From positions 1-64,000 of the forward strand of contig JAFCMP010000073.1 in assembly GCA_017506865.1 (NCBI GenBank): a DNA stretch of 64,000 nt, in the 5' to 3' direction. The translations under genes were made by a program, and so were the position numbers. Shown piece after piece: positions 33,260 to 46,399 of the stretch; position 1 is the first letter of the stretch, and each line of letters begins with the position of its first letter. Under the pieces are notes generated by a model that ran no database searches, was not told the origin of the DNA, and worked only from the letters and a program-made list of their open reading frames with translations. The stretch is from Tribonema minus (taxonomy: Eukaryota; Sar; Xanthophyceae; Tribonematales; Tribonemataceae).

Positions 33260-36200
33260 ATGGTCTACAGCAAGAGCTTGGCCGTGACTGGCGTTTGTCT
33301 GCTGCCTCCGGCGGCTGCTTTCCGCAGCCCTTCAGTTTTCCGCGGTGTTGTCATCCAGTCTTGGCGAACTGCTCCTACCAGACGCGGGCCTGGTGCCAGA
33401 AGCGGAATCGGTGAGAAACCATATGGAGAGAAGACGCATATGGGTTTGACTTGGACTGCTTGCGAAGCAAGCGGATTGACACAAGTCTTGAGCGTGATGC
33501 GCTCACTTTCGTGGCTCCGCTGCTGTGTACGAATCCCGCACTTGCCTGCTTTCTCGCGCCAGCAACGACGGACCAATAGCAGCAACCGCCTCTGGGTGGG
33601 GGACGTTGTGTTGTGGATTATGCTCGATCAGGGGCTGTCTTGCTGACTAGATAAGAGTGCCCAATGAGATGAATCAATGAGCTGCAGCCACCTTAAGATA
33701 CAACTTGGGCAAATATCGGATCCACATGAACACCTGCCCTAAAAACAAAAGGATCGCAAGCTCAGCTTGGTCTGTGACAGAGCTGTCCATTACGGTGATG
33801 AGCGTTGTCTGGTGGCGTGTGTGTGATGATTTTGAAGTGTGTCGTAGCTAGCATAGCTTCACCCATGCACGAATGGCGCACGCAAGAAGCCTCTGCCCTG
33901 TCCCTTTGGGAAGGATCTTCATGCAGTAGCTACAGCTGTCACCCTGCATTGCAATGCTCACCCCACGATCCTTTGTTATCCACGTTATGACATGTGCTTG
34001 CAGGCCTGTGGTGCACGCCGGACGATGGCAGCAGTGCTGAGTATCAGCGTCAGGTGGAGCGCGCGGAGCAGCTGCGCAGCAAGGCGATGCGTCTTCGGGT
34101 TGAAAGCGCGCAGCAGGAGATGCAGCTCGCAAATGAGCAGGCTGCCAGGCACCAGGCACGAGTAGATGAGCTCTCAAGGCATGGGTCAGCGGATGACGGC
34201 AGTAGTGACAGCCTGGATGATGCTCAGCAGCAGGCAGCAAGGTACCAGGCACGAGCTCAGGCGGCAGCAGAATTCTTAGCTTCCACGCAGCATGGCAGTG
34301 CCACAGACATGGCCCTCGTCACCAGCACCAGCACCAGCACCGCTGCTGCAGGCATGGTCGCTGCCGCCACACCTGCTGCTTCCGCTTCCGCTGCCGCTCC
34401 TGCTGAGCTGGGAGTATATGAAGATTGTTCTGGCGCCAACGACAGCATTCTGCAAGGAGACGCAGCAGACTTGCCTACACCAACGCCCAGTGAGGATGTG
34501 CCGGTCGTCCCTGAAGCAGCGTTACGCACCTTCGCCGACTTCGCAGATCTCGGCCAGAACACCACTGCGGCCATTGCATATTTCAGGAAGTTTGGCGCTG
34601 CTAGCAAGACGAATGCACTGGAGGAGGCAGTTGCAGACCTGCAGCAGATGGAGGCCGAGGTCAACCAGTTACGAGGCGAGGAGGCGCTGAGCACTGACGA
34701 GCAACTTCAAGCAGCTGACCGCTCTCGAGAACTCAAAAAAGCTCTGCTTCATATTCGTGCGTACAGGCAGTTGCAGGAGGTGAAGGAGGCTGTGGAGGAC
34801 GCTTAAGAGTGGGAGCGGATACAGCGCGACTTGGCAGTTAACAGGAAGAACATGGCTAACGTTTGGGCGGACCTGACCTGGACCATCTTCTGGTCTACGC
34901 CGCCTGTGCTTCTGGCCATGGCATCTGGCCACGCGGCAGAGAGCTTGCTGGTCGTTCAATCCATGCAGAGGGTAAGTTCAACTTTGAGCAGCCTGTGTGG
35001 CACGACGTTCTGTTCATGTCGCTGGTCAATAGTGTGCACGTGTGTTTTTAAGGCAGCGATGTCAGAGGGTGCTATCGGATGTGCAGTGCCCTTGTGTCTA
35101 TGGCATTGAGTTAATATTGGCAAGAGCGCTACAAATCCATACATGACACAGTGTGTATGTGTGTGTGCCACCGTACATTGTGTTGAAAGTGGCACATGAG
35201 ATGCTTGCTGCTTGATGCTTGAGCCAATGCTATGACTGGCACTTCCATTTCTGTTGCTCCTTAGCCACCGCTGACCTGAGCTCTTGCGGATGCCCTATCT
35301 ATGTATGTCAAGGCTCACAATCGTGCTTCCTCCATGATATTGTTTCGCTTAACAGAGTCTATGGCGGATGAAGGAGATTGAAGCCAGTCATTTGGAAGTA
35401 GAACACCACTTCGAGGCCGTGACGCGTGGGAACAGGCCCTCTCCGCTATCTGATTGGCTCTTGGCCTCAGCCATGAGCGTCGTAGGTGATGAGGCAGCGT
35501 CACATGATCTGGCGGTGAGTGTGCAGTTTGCAGTTCAACGAAGGGGGGTTGAATAGTTTTCACCTGGTTGCGTGTGACAGCTGCTGCTTTTATGCGACGA
35601 AATCCCTAGCAAGTGTCAAGCTGAAGACTTCTGGATGGTTGCAATGCGTCCCAAGGCAGCTGGTACCCTAATGGTTATGTACAAATCATTGTCTTGAAAA
35701 CAGATACCCTGTGGGCAGCTCATAATGACCAGCATGCCCAAAGCGGCCAGCATAGGCATTACCCCGGCTGGTTCTGCATTTTCCCCGGTGCCTTCGGAGG
35801 CAGGTGACGCACGTCATCATATGCCATCATCACCATTCACTGGCACAAACACTACAAAGTTATGCACTGTCTTGATTGGGTGCCTACTGTGACTTGACCA
35901 TTAGCTGGCGCCAGCACGCATACTAGGGACATCTCTGCGGCTTTGTCCATCAGTTGCAGTTACTTGTATCATGGCGCTTCGTACTCAAGCGCTCCGCGCC
36001 TTGCCAGACAACATGCTTGAGCACAGAGCACGCAAAGCATGAACATAGTGGTCCATCATTGGCCAGCAAGCTCATTGCTTAATAGTTAATGTTGGTCCTC
36101 CATTGGCAATAGCCTGCCTCCAATCTGATACTGAGTGAATCGATAAAAAGAATGACCTCACAACCACTACATACAACATAATAAACATAAGTTGAGCCCC

Positions 36201-39200
36201 ACGTGTTGTGCTGTTTACACGAACGCAATCCATGCACGCATAGGTACGCCTGATAAATAGTATGGTGAGTAGGACACAAGCTCTATTTAGAAACAACAAG
36301 TGGATCAGGCTCACATACTCACACGCTATGCTCATATCATTCCAGTATTAAAAATTTCTTGAATTGTAAGAGTACATCAGGATTCCAAATAGATTATAAA
36401 TGAGCAAAACCTGTTGTCACATCCATATAACTCGGGGCATGCACTGTATACCTAACTTGGTGCCCTGCGTATATGTATGCAGCGTCGCTTCATGCGGTGC
36501 ACCGGACTTGCGCCCATGCAAGACCGCATGCCTCTCAGGCTTCTGTTCTCGGAGTGGCTGAGCGCAGATGCAGTAGAGATTGCAATGGCGCGCCCCATAA
36601 CAATCAAGGAAGCCTCATGGCCAGCATACGTGTTCATGAAAATGCTGAAAGCGTCTATGAAGGTACATATCTGCGTGATGTTGTGCTTGTGCTGTCCCTA
36701 TGAGAGGTCCAGGAGTGTCTCTGAGATGAAGTAGGAACGTCACATGCACCTACGGCTGGCGCCCTCTCGTGCAGTTTAATGCATCTGTGCTGCGTCATCG
36801 TGACATTGAACCTTGCACGCACGCTGCTTGGCTGCCTCATGTGTAGTGAAATGAGATGCTCACAATACTACAGGGTTACATAGCGATGATTGCCATACTC
36901 CATGTCACCTAGAGCTCTACCATCTTTTGATTCATTTACATTAACAGGGTGGCGTGCAGACCCTGAGGCGTGTTCAATCTTGTGATTGGCTTGCACCCCT
37001 GCACTGAGTTTTGCAGCAGTAGACCTTCACATCAATCTCATCCGCAACTGCACCAGCTGCTGTGGTCATCGTTTGCACACTTGCGCTTCTCTCATGGGAT
37101 TAATTGCATCTTCTGCTGTTGCCTCGTGCTCACTTGCGCTACTCTCGTGTTACATACAGCGCAAGCACTACGACGACTCAGGCAAACTGGACCCGCCAGA
37201 GGCTTTTTGGTCCGTTGCCGGGACGCTGACCAATGCCCTCATGGCGCGGCAGTGCTCAGGTGACTGGGTACGTGCTCCGCCTGAGGTGCGTATCACAACA
37301 TGCATGTGTACATTTATAGCATGCACAATAGATGTGTGTGATGCAACGACGGAGTGTACGCAGCTGCTGCGGCGCAAGATCACTGGCTGTGTTTGCCTCT
37401 CCATGCCACCTTCATTACAGTAACATTGGTTTTGGCAGAACGCCAGCTGCTATCTGTATTTCACCTGTCAACACACCACGCAAAAACAGCTGGTTTGCTC
37501 ATCAACAAATCCAGAATGTTCGCAGTTACTTCACCTGCACCATAGTCCTGTAACATTGCAGTATTGGGTTGCCGGATCAACTACGCATCCTAGCATTCTG
37601 CCTCCCCCTGTCTGACTGTCTGCAGCATTCTTCAGCTTTCGTGCAGCACTCAACACATACTTCTTCTCAAACAGCGGCTCTTGACATGCTACTTTGTTTG
37701 TGTTTGAACGCTGACCATGTCAGGGCGCCCTTGACGCAAGCCGCAACACAGCACCCACACCCTACAGCGGCGGCGGCGAGCAGGGGCAACTGATTGCAGA
37801 CGTTCTGCAGCAGTGGCGCCGCGAGATTGGCACAGCGGCATACTTGTCGCATGAGGACGTTGAGCAGCTGCACACACACGTATTCAACCAGGAGATGCTG
37901 GAGGCAGAGTCAGAGAGGAGGCGGCGTGTTCAGCGACTTCAAGCGCAACCGCACATCGGTAAGCCCGTGTCCTAACATCAGTGACACATGACACCTTGCC
38001 TGTGCCTTGTTGCACTGCACAGGGCCCAAGCAAGAAGTTTTATAAAGAATGCATGAAGGTATGTGCAGGCGCGCTAATTTAAGCATGATGAGGCTGGAGA
38101 CAAGTGCCCACATGAGAAGCGTGACTCTCATACAGCCATACAAGTACGTATGTAGGGTAGGGGGAGTGTCGCCTTCACTTCCGCAGTTCCAAAGTATGCA
38201 CACTCAGCATCTAATATTGGTAATTGAAGTAACAATGCAACAGATGTCTGCATGCATCCTCAAACAGTATCATGTCTTGCAGTGCGGTTGGGCACCACAA
38301 CTGAGTCTACTACCAGTGCAATGCAACGCCAGCAGCCAGCAGCATACATGCAGGTGCGGCATGTTATATGTATATTCACAGTGGGACTGGGTGCATAACC
38401 GACACACTTGATGCTGCAACTCAAATCTGTCCGGTGCCCCCCGCACGCTGCGCAGCCCATCGCTGTGCCCAGTTTAGACGTGAAACGAGTACATGAGCAG
38501 AACATGTGCACTGTGATGTCATGCAGCTGACCTACAGCAGCGTGGTCCAAGAGCGTCAGCTGAAAAGTGCGTGTTCAGTGTGTGATCAGCTTAGCTTGCA
38601 GTAAAAGTGATGTGCAGTTGCAGTGCTCATACTGAAGTGCATCCTGACAAGCTTCACTCTGCCCTGCGGCACTTCGGAAAACGGCTCGACTTGTATACAT
38701 TCTGCATATGCTTGATGTATAATCTTGCAAACACCACCGAGAAGGAAACTCTCTCAGCGCCGCGCCTGAACCATATCCTGCTGCTGCCGCGTTACAGGGA
38801 CTCTGTGCAATGTGCGTCTCTCGGACGGGCCTGCGGAAGTGGTGGTTGCAGCAGGGTTCGCTGAACTTTCCATCACAGGCCGTGACCAGGTGCCAAAATG
38901 CGGATTGATTCAACGAGTCATTCACAATATGCGGCGCTTCACAGTGCAGAATGTCACCTCAGCCCAGAGATGGCGCGTAGTGCCATTGTCGAACAGGTCG
39001 CGCGTAGCGCGAGAAATTTTTTGACAAGTACGCGTACGAGTATTAAAATACTGGTGAGAGCGGCTACGGGTACGACCACGGGTACGCGTATACCTGTGGA
39101 ACAGGTCATTGCTGGTCGAACAGGTGTTTTTGCCTGTTTCAATGAGTTTTTGATGGCTTTCACCAGATTCTTCGCAGCAATGTCCTATTTCATGTATCAC

Positions 39201-42200
39201 ACTACAAGACGCTTGAATCTGCCTTGGGGAAATCGTCTGAGGCTTGTTGGCTCGAAAGCCGTGCGTGCCTTACTACTAGGGCACGAAACACGGGTGCAAT
39301 GTACTGATTTAGATGAAAGCGTTGAGTAGCTGGCATGCACAATGTAAATGCACCTTACTGACATGCACATCTCTTTGGCAGTAGCTCGGCCAGCGCAGCG
39401 TGGCGTTGAGTCGGTGAAACGAAGCTAGAGCTCGCTTTGAGAAGCCACTGCGTCCGAGCCGAGCCGCTACGGGGTCAGCTATATAGAAGATACGTTCTCT
39501 CGTCGGTGCTTGCTCGCAATCGCAGTTGCAACGCACGCTCACGCTCCTTCCACTTGTTGTTCCTTGGGAATAAGAATTATTAGAGCCATTCTGTACCCAA
39601 TCTGGTGTGAAATATCATGAAAAACAGTGGCGTCGATCATGAAGGGCCGCTGATCAGGTCATGATTTTCACGACGACCTTTCAGGGTCGATGAAGGAAAC
39701 ATGGCGTGATTAAAGAAGTGCGAGAACATTTCAGCCAATCAGACGGCGCGGCCGAACATAGTGCGTATGCCAGGCACTCGGTGGCGAGGCATAGTGGCTT
39801 GCGCTGCAGTCGTTGCGCGTGCCGTGGCCTGTGGGAATGCTGCTAGTGCCAGCAGCGCTCTGGCGCCGTAGTATGCGCTGCGTCGTCAGCAACCTCTGAC
39901 GCAGGTCACACTGATGAACCACACAAATGCTTCTGTCACGAATGTTGGTACGGAACGCGGCACGTGAATCACGCCAGAATTCATGGCTGCACAAGCCGTA
40001 CAGAATGGCTCTTATCCCCAAGAACTTCGGCCCAACCCAACTTCAACGGATTTATTCTCGAGAAGCTCACGAAAACAAGCACACGCAGTGTGTACGAGAT
40101 TTTCACTCGTACCGCGCGTTATCAGCTGGTTACGCGTACGAGTTATTCCGTGGCCACGGGTACGAGTTAAAACGCGCGTCAAAAACTCGTACCTGTACGC
40201 GTGCCACAGGTGTACGCGCTACCTCTGCCTCAGCCCATGACGAATGGTAGTCATCCGGCCAGAAAATTCAACACATGTTGGAGCATATGACATGGGTAGT
40301 TGTGTGTGTCTGCCAGTGAGTGACGAGCTATAGTCGACACCTGGTTGACTGACGCATCCATGGGAGGTGTTGTTGATGACACCGTGTTCGGTGAGTACTG
40401 CACTTGAAGATGTAAGTTGACACAGTAAGCGCTACAGTTGCTGCCAACATCATTTTTCATCATAAAGAAGGCACAGCCAGATGCAATCAATATGAGCAAG
40501 CCCTGATGCAGTGCGGTGACATGTGCATGAACCAGTGGGCAACCTTGTGTCTACTTAGTCTTAACACCATAATGAACAATGATGCGAGGGCACACGTTTC
40601 ATTTGAGTGGGTCTTGATCACATGGATAGCCGCATATTGGGGTACGGCGGAGGTCAGTAGGGGCTATCACAGTCCTGTACGTCCAAGTCTTGCAAATGTG
40701 CTGTTGATCGCGGGAGTATTTGACACTCAACAGTGTTAAAGGAAGGCAAATCTCATGCCCAACACCATCGACTGCATGTACTTGGCGCGCACCTGCGTAG
40801 GTATGCATGACAGGCAAGATAAGCATATGAGAGGTGTGCACGTGCGACAGTGATTCACAGAGATGCTACCCGGTAGAGTTGTGGTTATGCCCATTTCTTG
40901 CCTCGCAATATTGCTCTATGCCCAACATGTTCTGCTTGTATGCAGCATGTCGCATATGCAGTTATCGCCGAGCTACCTTAAAATATAACCCTTCTTGCCC
41001 CTGCTGTCAGGTAGAGGAGTTGATGGCGAAAGCGCAACAGCGTATTGACGCGTGTGGCCTAAACAAGCGTGTTCGCCTTATGGTGCTCAGAGACCCTACA
41101 GAGGCGCGTGCATTGTGGCGAATGCTATCATAGGTTGATTGTGCGGCTTCAAGGCGCAAGTTACACAAAAAAATGGTATCACAGTGCTCGATGTCACAGT
41201 GCGCTGTGAGGCACGACTGTCACAAGAAGTATGTAGTATAGGTATGCCTGTGCATGACGCTAGCACCAGCTCTCATAAAATTCAGCCCTGTCAGCACTGC
41301 TCCAACTCTTTGTGCCCGTAGTATAGTAGAAGTAGATCCATAGACTGGTATGACTGGAACAATGTATGAGCGTCTGAAAATGAGTACACTTCAAAGCCGT
41401 CGACCCGACGTACTCTCTGCGAGCAAGTGGCTCATGGGGCAGAGCTGAGCAAGGTGGACTCGTAAACAGGGCTGTAGTAGAAGGTAACGCACTACATGGG
41501 CATGACATGTTATTCCTCCGTGAAGTAGTGGGCCTCATTTTTTGTGAAGCGTCATGCATTGCCTGATCCAACGGTCATGTTGGAATGACACAAGACAGTA
41601 GCTGATCGGGCATACCATGCCTTCGATCACTCCTAGCACCGCCTAGCACATTTACATCAAGAGGGCAGCTGAGCGTTGTGCAGCGGTTGACACAGCCTGC
41701 ATGTCTCTGTCCATCGATACAGACTCCGACGCCGGCGGCCGTGCCAGACAACCAACGACCTGCAAGTGGCTGGAACGCAGCTGAAGTCATGGAGTGGCGC
41801 AGGCGTGTGCACAACTATGGCGTAGCGCAGTGCCTGGGCCAGCTCCTCTACCCGCAACTGTTCAATGCCGACTTGCAGCGCTTCCTGGTCGTGGCAGTGC
41901 CCATCGACACTGCCCCAGCATCACCGGCTGGCGGCGCGGTGATATCTATTGATGCAGCAGTGCTCTCCCTGCGCACTGCCGCCGACATTGTGGCAGCATC
42001 GGGCGCCGCTGCCGCCAGCGCCGCTGCCGCAAGCACCGCATCTGTCAGCACGCCTGCTGCTGTTGCTGCTGCCCCGCTGCTCGACGCCTTTGCTGCCGCC
42101 GTCTCTACCGCCGGCACCGGCATGCCTGCGGCGCTGCTGCTGCTGGCGGCGCTGCAAGCGGCGCATGAGGCGGGGCACGCAGCGGCAGCACTTGCGCAGC

Positions 42201-45200
42201 GCATGAATGTGCACTGGCCCCCTCGGCCCTTACCATTGGGACCCTTTGGCGCCTTCGGAACCCTGCTGCGCCCTGCCTCCGTACCGCCGAACGCTAGCGC
42301 GCTGTTTGGCTTTGCGGCAGCGGGACCCACAGCAGGCGCTCTGGCTAGTCTGGTCATGCTCGTTGCAGGACTGCAGGTAAATGTGGCTTGTGCTGGCCTT
42401 GTGTATCTGGCTCATAGTACGCTTGCAATTGCAACAGGCTGCAAAGTTTAGGTTTCCTGTTCGGAGCGGCAGCAATCTTTTCACCATGACTTTGGCAAAA
42501 TGACGTTCTTGAGCTGGAGTCGTGTTTGTGCTAGATGGCAGTTTTCAAACTGACATCTGAGGTTTGCATGCTTGTCTGCACACTTGATGACACCACAACA
42601 AAGCAAGGTTTGCTCTTAGATGAATCAGGCGTCTAGCTCATCAAGGTGTACTTGGATCGTTGTAAGGCGCAGCCACTGTCGCTTGCATTGAAGCTAGCTC
42701 CTTGGGCTTATTTGGAGTTAGGCGCTCGGTCTAACCTCATATAGCAGCAGCTCAATGCTCAGTAGCGGCACCTCAATGCCCAGAAGCTGGAAAAATCCAG
42801 CAAGATGCACCCTGTATTGCAACTCCTCACGCCAGCCTTCCTGCAGGGCACAACACACACTGTGCAGGTGCCTATCACGCTTGCCATCATGAACCTGCTT
42901 AAATTGCCACCTTACGCGGATGATTCACCACATACATGATCACATCATTTCTTTGTTGTTTTGCCGGTTTCGTGTCCAGGCAACGGCAGCAGCTACGCCT
43001 GCAGAAGCAGCACTCTTCCCCTGCATGTCGACACATCTGCTTCAATCCAGTTTCCTGGTTGGCAACATAGTCAACGCCGCACTGCCCAGCCTGGGTTTAC
43101 ATGCATCGGATCTTTCAACGTCAGTCGCGCTGCACCCCATGGCATATGCTGGTGCTGCTGGTCTGCTGCTCAACGCTCTGCAGTGGTGAGTCAACCGGTG
43201 TGGATGTGGCGTCTGCAGTCATGTCATGTTGTACAATTCCGTCCTGCCAGTGAATGGACTGGACTCACCGCTGGCAGAAATTGAGGCGCGCATCCCGATA
43301 CCCTACAAGTTCATTGCAGTTATCCACTGGCAGTCACACAGCCTCTCACCTTCCTGTTGTCAAGGGTCATGGTTAGGGTTAGGAGTCGGCAACTGGTGCC
43401 TTGGTTAGCATATTCAAGCGATCATACCATGCCAAGCGCAGATTCGCCTGAGCTGCGCTTAGTACAAGATATTGTAGACGCCTTGGCAACGATAACATGA
43501 TGTTACATGCAGCATGAAGCAGTTGAAATCGATTGAAGGGCTTGCAAGGTCGCTGATCTGTGCTTCTGATGGTGGCCCCGGCGATCTTTGCACAAGAGCC
43601 ATGGTAGCTTGAGGGTTAGGGTTAGCACGTGTTGCACTGAATACATTACAGTATACTGTGCCTGAAGCGCAGTGAAGACAAGGTTGCTGCATAGATGTGA
43701 ACGTTAGCAGCACACTGGTCATCTGGCCTTCCATGAGGCTTGTAGTACGAGTACAACAAAGACTACAATAAATTCACATCAATCTGAAACGCTACAGTAC
43801 GCATGCAAGCAGAACAGAGCTGCCACCACAGTTCAGCCTGTTCGTGGCCTGCCAAAGTGCAGCTACGGGAGCTGCATGCATTTGGTCTGCATATATTTGC
43901 CTGCATCTGTATGAACCCAAGTCGAACTTTGCAAAGAGTCCAGTGCTTGAATTATTGCTGGCGCGTGATGCATATGATGGCACTACCTAGATTGTGCCAA
44001 AGCTATGTGATAGGTGGCCTGAAGCTTCCTATCAAGAGCAGCAGCCCGTTTGTCATGTGTCCATGAAAAACATTGGAGAACTTGAGCAGTATCTGCCCAG
44101 GGTGCAAGTACTTGTCACATGCTGCCCAAATATCTGAAATGATCGGTAGAGAACACTCTCAACACTTGTTGCACACCAGCAGCGCATGCTGAAGCTCCTG
44201 ATAGAAACTGCGGCACTGACGACTTGTTTTGCTGTCCTACTGCTTCCGCCCTGATTTTCAGCATTCCGCTAGGAGGCACTGATGGGGCGTCTCTTCTTGA
44301 AGCAGTAGGGCCGAGGGTACCCCATACCCCCAGTGAGCTGGTCGGCAGTTTCATCAAGGGCGCCGCAGTTACTACCGCGCTGGTGTGTGTGGCGTCACTC
44401 GCACGTGCCACATTTTTTGGAGATGCGACGCACCTCCTTGGAGGATACTTGCAGGACTCATCTGATGACTATGGGCAGGTACTTGCTCCCGATAGACTTG
44501 TGGTATGCTGTAAAGTTACGCCTTGGAGCACTTTGATGATGGTACAAATTTGAGCACTCCCCTTGGCTTGCAGGATGTGGCATGTAGATCTTATGGTGTG
44601 CATAGGCTGTTGAAGAGTGTGGCTGCAAGTTTCACGCTGTCTGAAAACGTCTCATAAAGCATGTATACGTACGACTTTGAACATCATAAACGTAAGCACT
44701 CTATGTATGTAGGTAGATGCGGGCAATCAAGTTTTCGTCACCAGGCATTAGCGCAGTCAAAATCAATGCCTTCCATTATTGATTGTCAGATAAGAGTGTT
44801 GTCAAGTTGCTTGTCAGTCAGATGGTTTTGAATGCAACCTGTGGCACGACCCAGTCACCTCATGATGGCGTGATTCTTAGGTGGTGGCATTGGTTGGCAA
44901 GACGAGAAGTGTCAGCATTTGATGGAGATTGTCGGCCAAAGCGGTCCTTGTGACTCCAGCAGCACCATATGACACATGGCTGCAGGCATTACTTCCAAGC
45001 TGTAGGGTAGGTTGTAGGTAGGTAGTTCACTTGATGTATATATTTTCGCCCAACGCATTCAAGTGCTCCCGACCGAATATTTGCACTTGCTGCTGCCCCT
45101 TTGCACGCTCTCTCAGGGCTCCATCTTGACTGCGTTTCTGCCAGTGTGGGCATATGTCATGGGCCGCCCCTGGTCGCGCGTTGCAGACGAGCGGTTGTCA

Positions 45201-46399
45201 GCAGGCACCGCACGCATGATCGCTGCGGTTGCTGTACAGGTAATATATGTTAATATCACCAGACAGTAATGATCATTACTACATACTTGCTGTGCAAAAC
45301 TTATGTCCTCCATTTTTCAAAAGTATGTAGCACCGCGTGCATGCCGTCACACTGGGACATGCACAGTGGACTCCTAAGGCAGCTATTGATGCAGGTTCTT
45401 GTAGCACAATGAGTTTCATACGTGGTTCAGACAGCAGTCTAAGACCAGACATTGCACAATAGAGCTGGCAGTGCACCGAGTACTGTGCTCAGAAGGTGAC
45501 GGGGGCCATGTTGCGAATAGTCGCATTTCACAAGCGTCATGTCGTCTTTCCTGCCGCATGAGCTTGCACGGTGCGTCATGCATGCATGTACTTATGATCT
45601 TGTATTTATAGCAGCCCCAAGGTGGGCTTGATGCGTTGGATAAGAATGCAAAAAACTAAAATCGGACGGGCCCTTAGAGCCCTGCGTTGCAGGCTTGTAC
45701 TAGACTCATGGGGGGCAGACACAGCGGCACCCAGTCTGAGCCACACCTATCGTAGCCGATGTCTCCATCTCTTGAGCGAAAACGCCGGAGGACCGCGGTT
45801 ATGCCTCTAGTATACATTTGGGCCAGAGGCGCCCGGTCCTCGATTCCTTGCCTAAGCACGCCGCTGACGTGCCTGGCCGAGGTTCTCTTTCTTGCGTGTT
45901 CAAGCAAACGATCTACAGTGTGCCCTGATGCTATCCGTATCCCCATGTTCCAATATCCCCTGCTGCTGCCCAAAGCCGTATCCTCACCACACGCGACTCC
46001 GCAGCTCCTGCTCACAGCCAGCATCTCCCATCCCCTTGCTGCCTGATGCACCCTCGCCACCATCAGCGCCACCGCGAGTGCTGCCGCACCTCTCGGTGCT
46101 AACGAGCAGTATATATGTACTGGGCAGGAGTGTAGCACAGCCGGTATCATAGCTGTTGAAGTACGCTGCACTCTGACTTACTGCATGCTTGATGAACAGG
46201 GCGATCTTGCGTTGGAAGAAGCGCTTGAATTCTGTCTATAGGTGTCCGTTCTGAGTGCCACCCTTTAATACCGTGCCCTGAGGGGCAAGCTCAGCCGCCA
46301 TGGCGTTCTCACAAAAGTCCACTTTTGTGCCTTCTCTGCACGCAGGTGTTCTGGCTGGGTGTCCTCCTCCCAATGCCACTGCACTCATTCCTGGAGTAG
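33260..46399 (+). CDS. EGY: EGY-like site-2 protease (M50 zinc metalloprotease), plastid-targeted, at least 13 exons
   Basis: Exons: 33260-33410, 34004-34971, 35356-35514, 36483-36662, 37160-37267, 37724-37958, 38023-38058, 38527-38566, 41011-about 41130, about 41666-42376, 42980-43185, 44262-44478, 45117-45239, 46346-46399 (stop TAG). Phases agree except in 37.9-41.7 kb. The start gives a signal peptide MVYSKSLAVTGVCLLPPAAA then FRSP, a bipartite plastid leader. Then come coiled-coil segments and a domain ending KRVRLMVLRDP. The protease core has HEAGH (about 42166-42180), GPFGAFGTLLRP, ALFGFAAAGPTAG, VALHPMAYAGAAGLLLNAL and CIPLGGTDGASLLEA, matching the HExGH, GxFG, GPxAG and (L)DG motifs of EGY proteases. 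EGY proteins cut membrane proteins in thylakoids. Oddities: a TAA lies in frame at 34804-34806 in exon 2, and the usual LDG reads TDG. The exons around 38.0-41.1 kb are the weakest. Confidence 0.85.
35515..36482. other. intron of the EGY-like gene, nothing recognised
   Basis: A 968-base intron, AT-richer than the flanking exons toward its 3' part (36050-36480). No repeat or nested gene seen. Confidence 0.5.
38567..41010. other. long intron (or unresolved exons) of the EGY-like gene
   Basis: About 2.4 kb. Splice phase does not close across it, so one or more exons remain hidden. It contains a CGTACG-rich inverted-repeat region (38990-40245) and a 143-codon plus frame (38898-39329) with no family match. 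Confidence 0.45.
38990..40245. repeat. CGTACG-rich region with imperfect inverted repeats
   Basis: Left block 38998-39110 and right block 40085-40220 are both crowded with ACGCGTACG, GGGTACG and GTACGAG motifs in both orientations. Between them 39560-39600 (AGCCATTCTGTAC) is matched in inverse orientation by 39990-40030 (GTACAGAATGGCTCTTATCC). The whole reads as one nested inverted-repeat unit of about 1.25 kb. No transposase frame is visible. Confidence 0.5.
42377..42979. other. intron of the EGY-like gene
   Basis: About 600 bases between the exon with the HEAGH motif and the LHPMAYAG exon, with good GT and AG ends. Nothing else recognised. Confidence 0.6.
43186..44261. other. intron of the EGY-like gene with two telomere-like blocks
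   Basis: TGGTTAGGGTTAGGAG at about 43371-43386 and GAGGGTTAGGGTTAGC at about 43611-43626 sit within 250 bases of each other. The intron interrupts the (L)DG motif region in phase 2. A plus-strand LPVNGLDS string at 43240-43265 mimics the LDG motif but is not used. Confidence 0.6.
44479..46345. other. last two introns of the EGY-like gene
   Basis: The introns flank the 123-base exon at 45117-45239. A 165-codon minus frame (45674-46171) inside the last intron has no family resemblance and is read as chance. Nothing else supported. Confidence 0.5.

Noticed and set aside
43226-43320. LPVNGLDSPL string as the LDG motif of the EGY-like protease
   Set aside because: The phase-2 donor at 43185 joins perfectly to 44262, giving CIPLGGTDGASLLEA in the right place; the 43.2 kb string lies in the intron.
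45674-46171. 165-codon minus frame in the last intron of the EGY-like gene
   Set aside because: No family resemblance or splice logic, and it lies antisense within a well-bounded intron.
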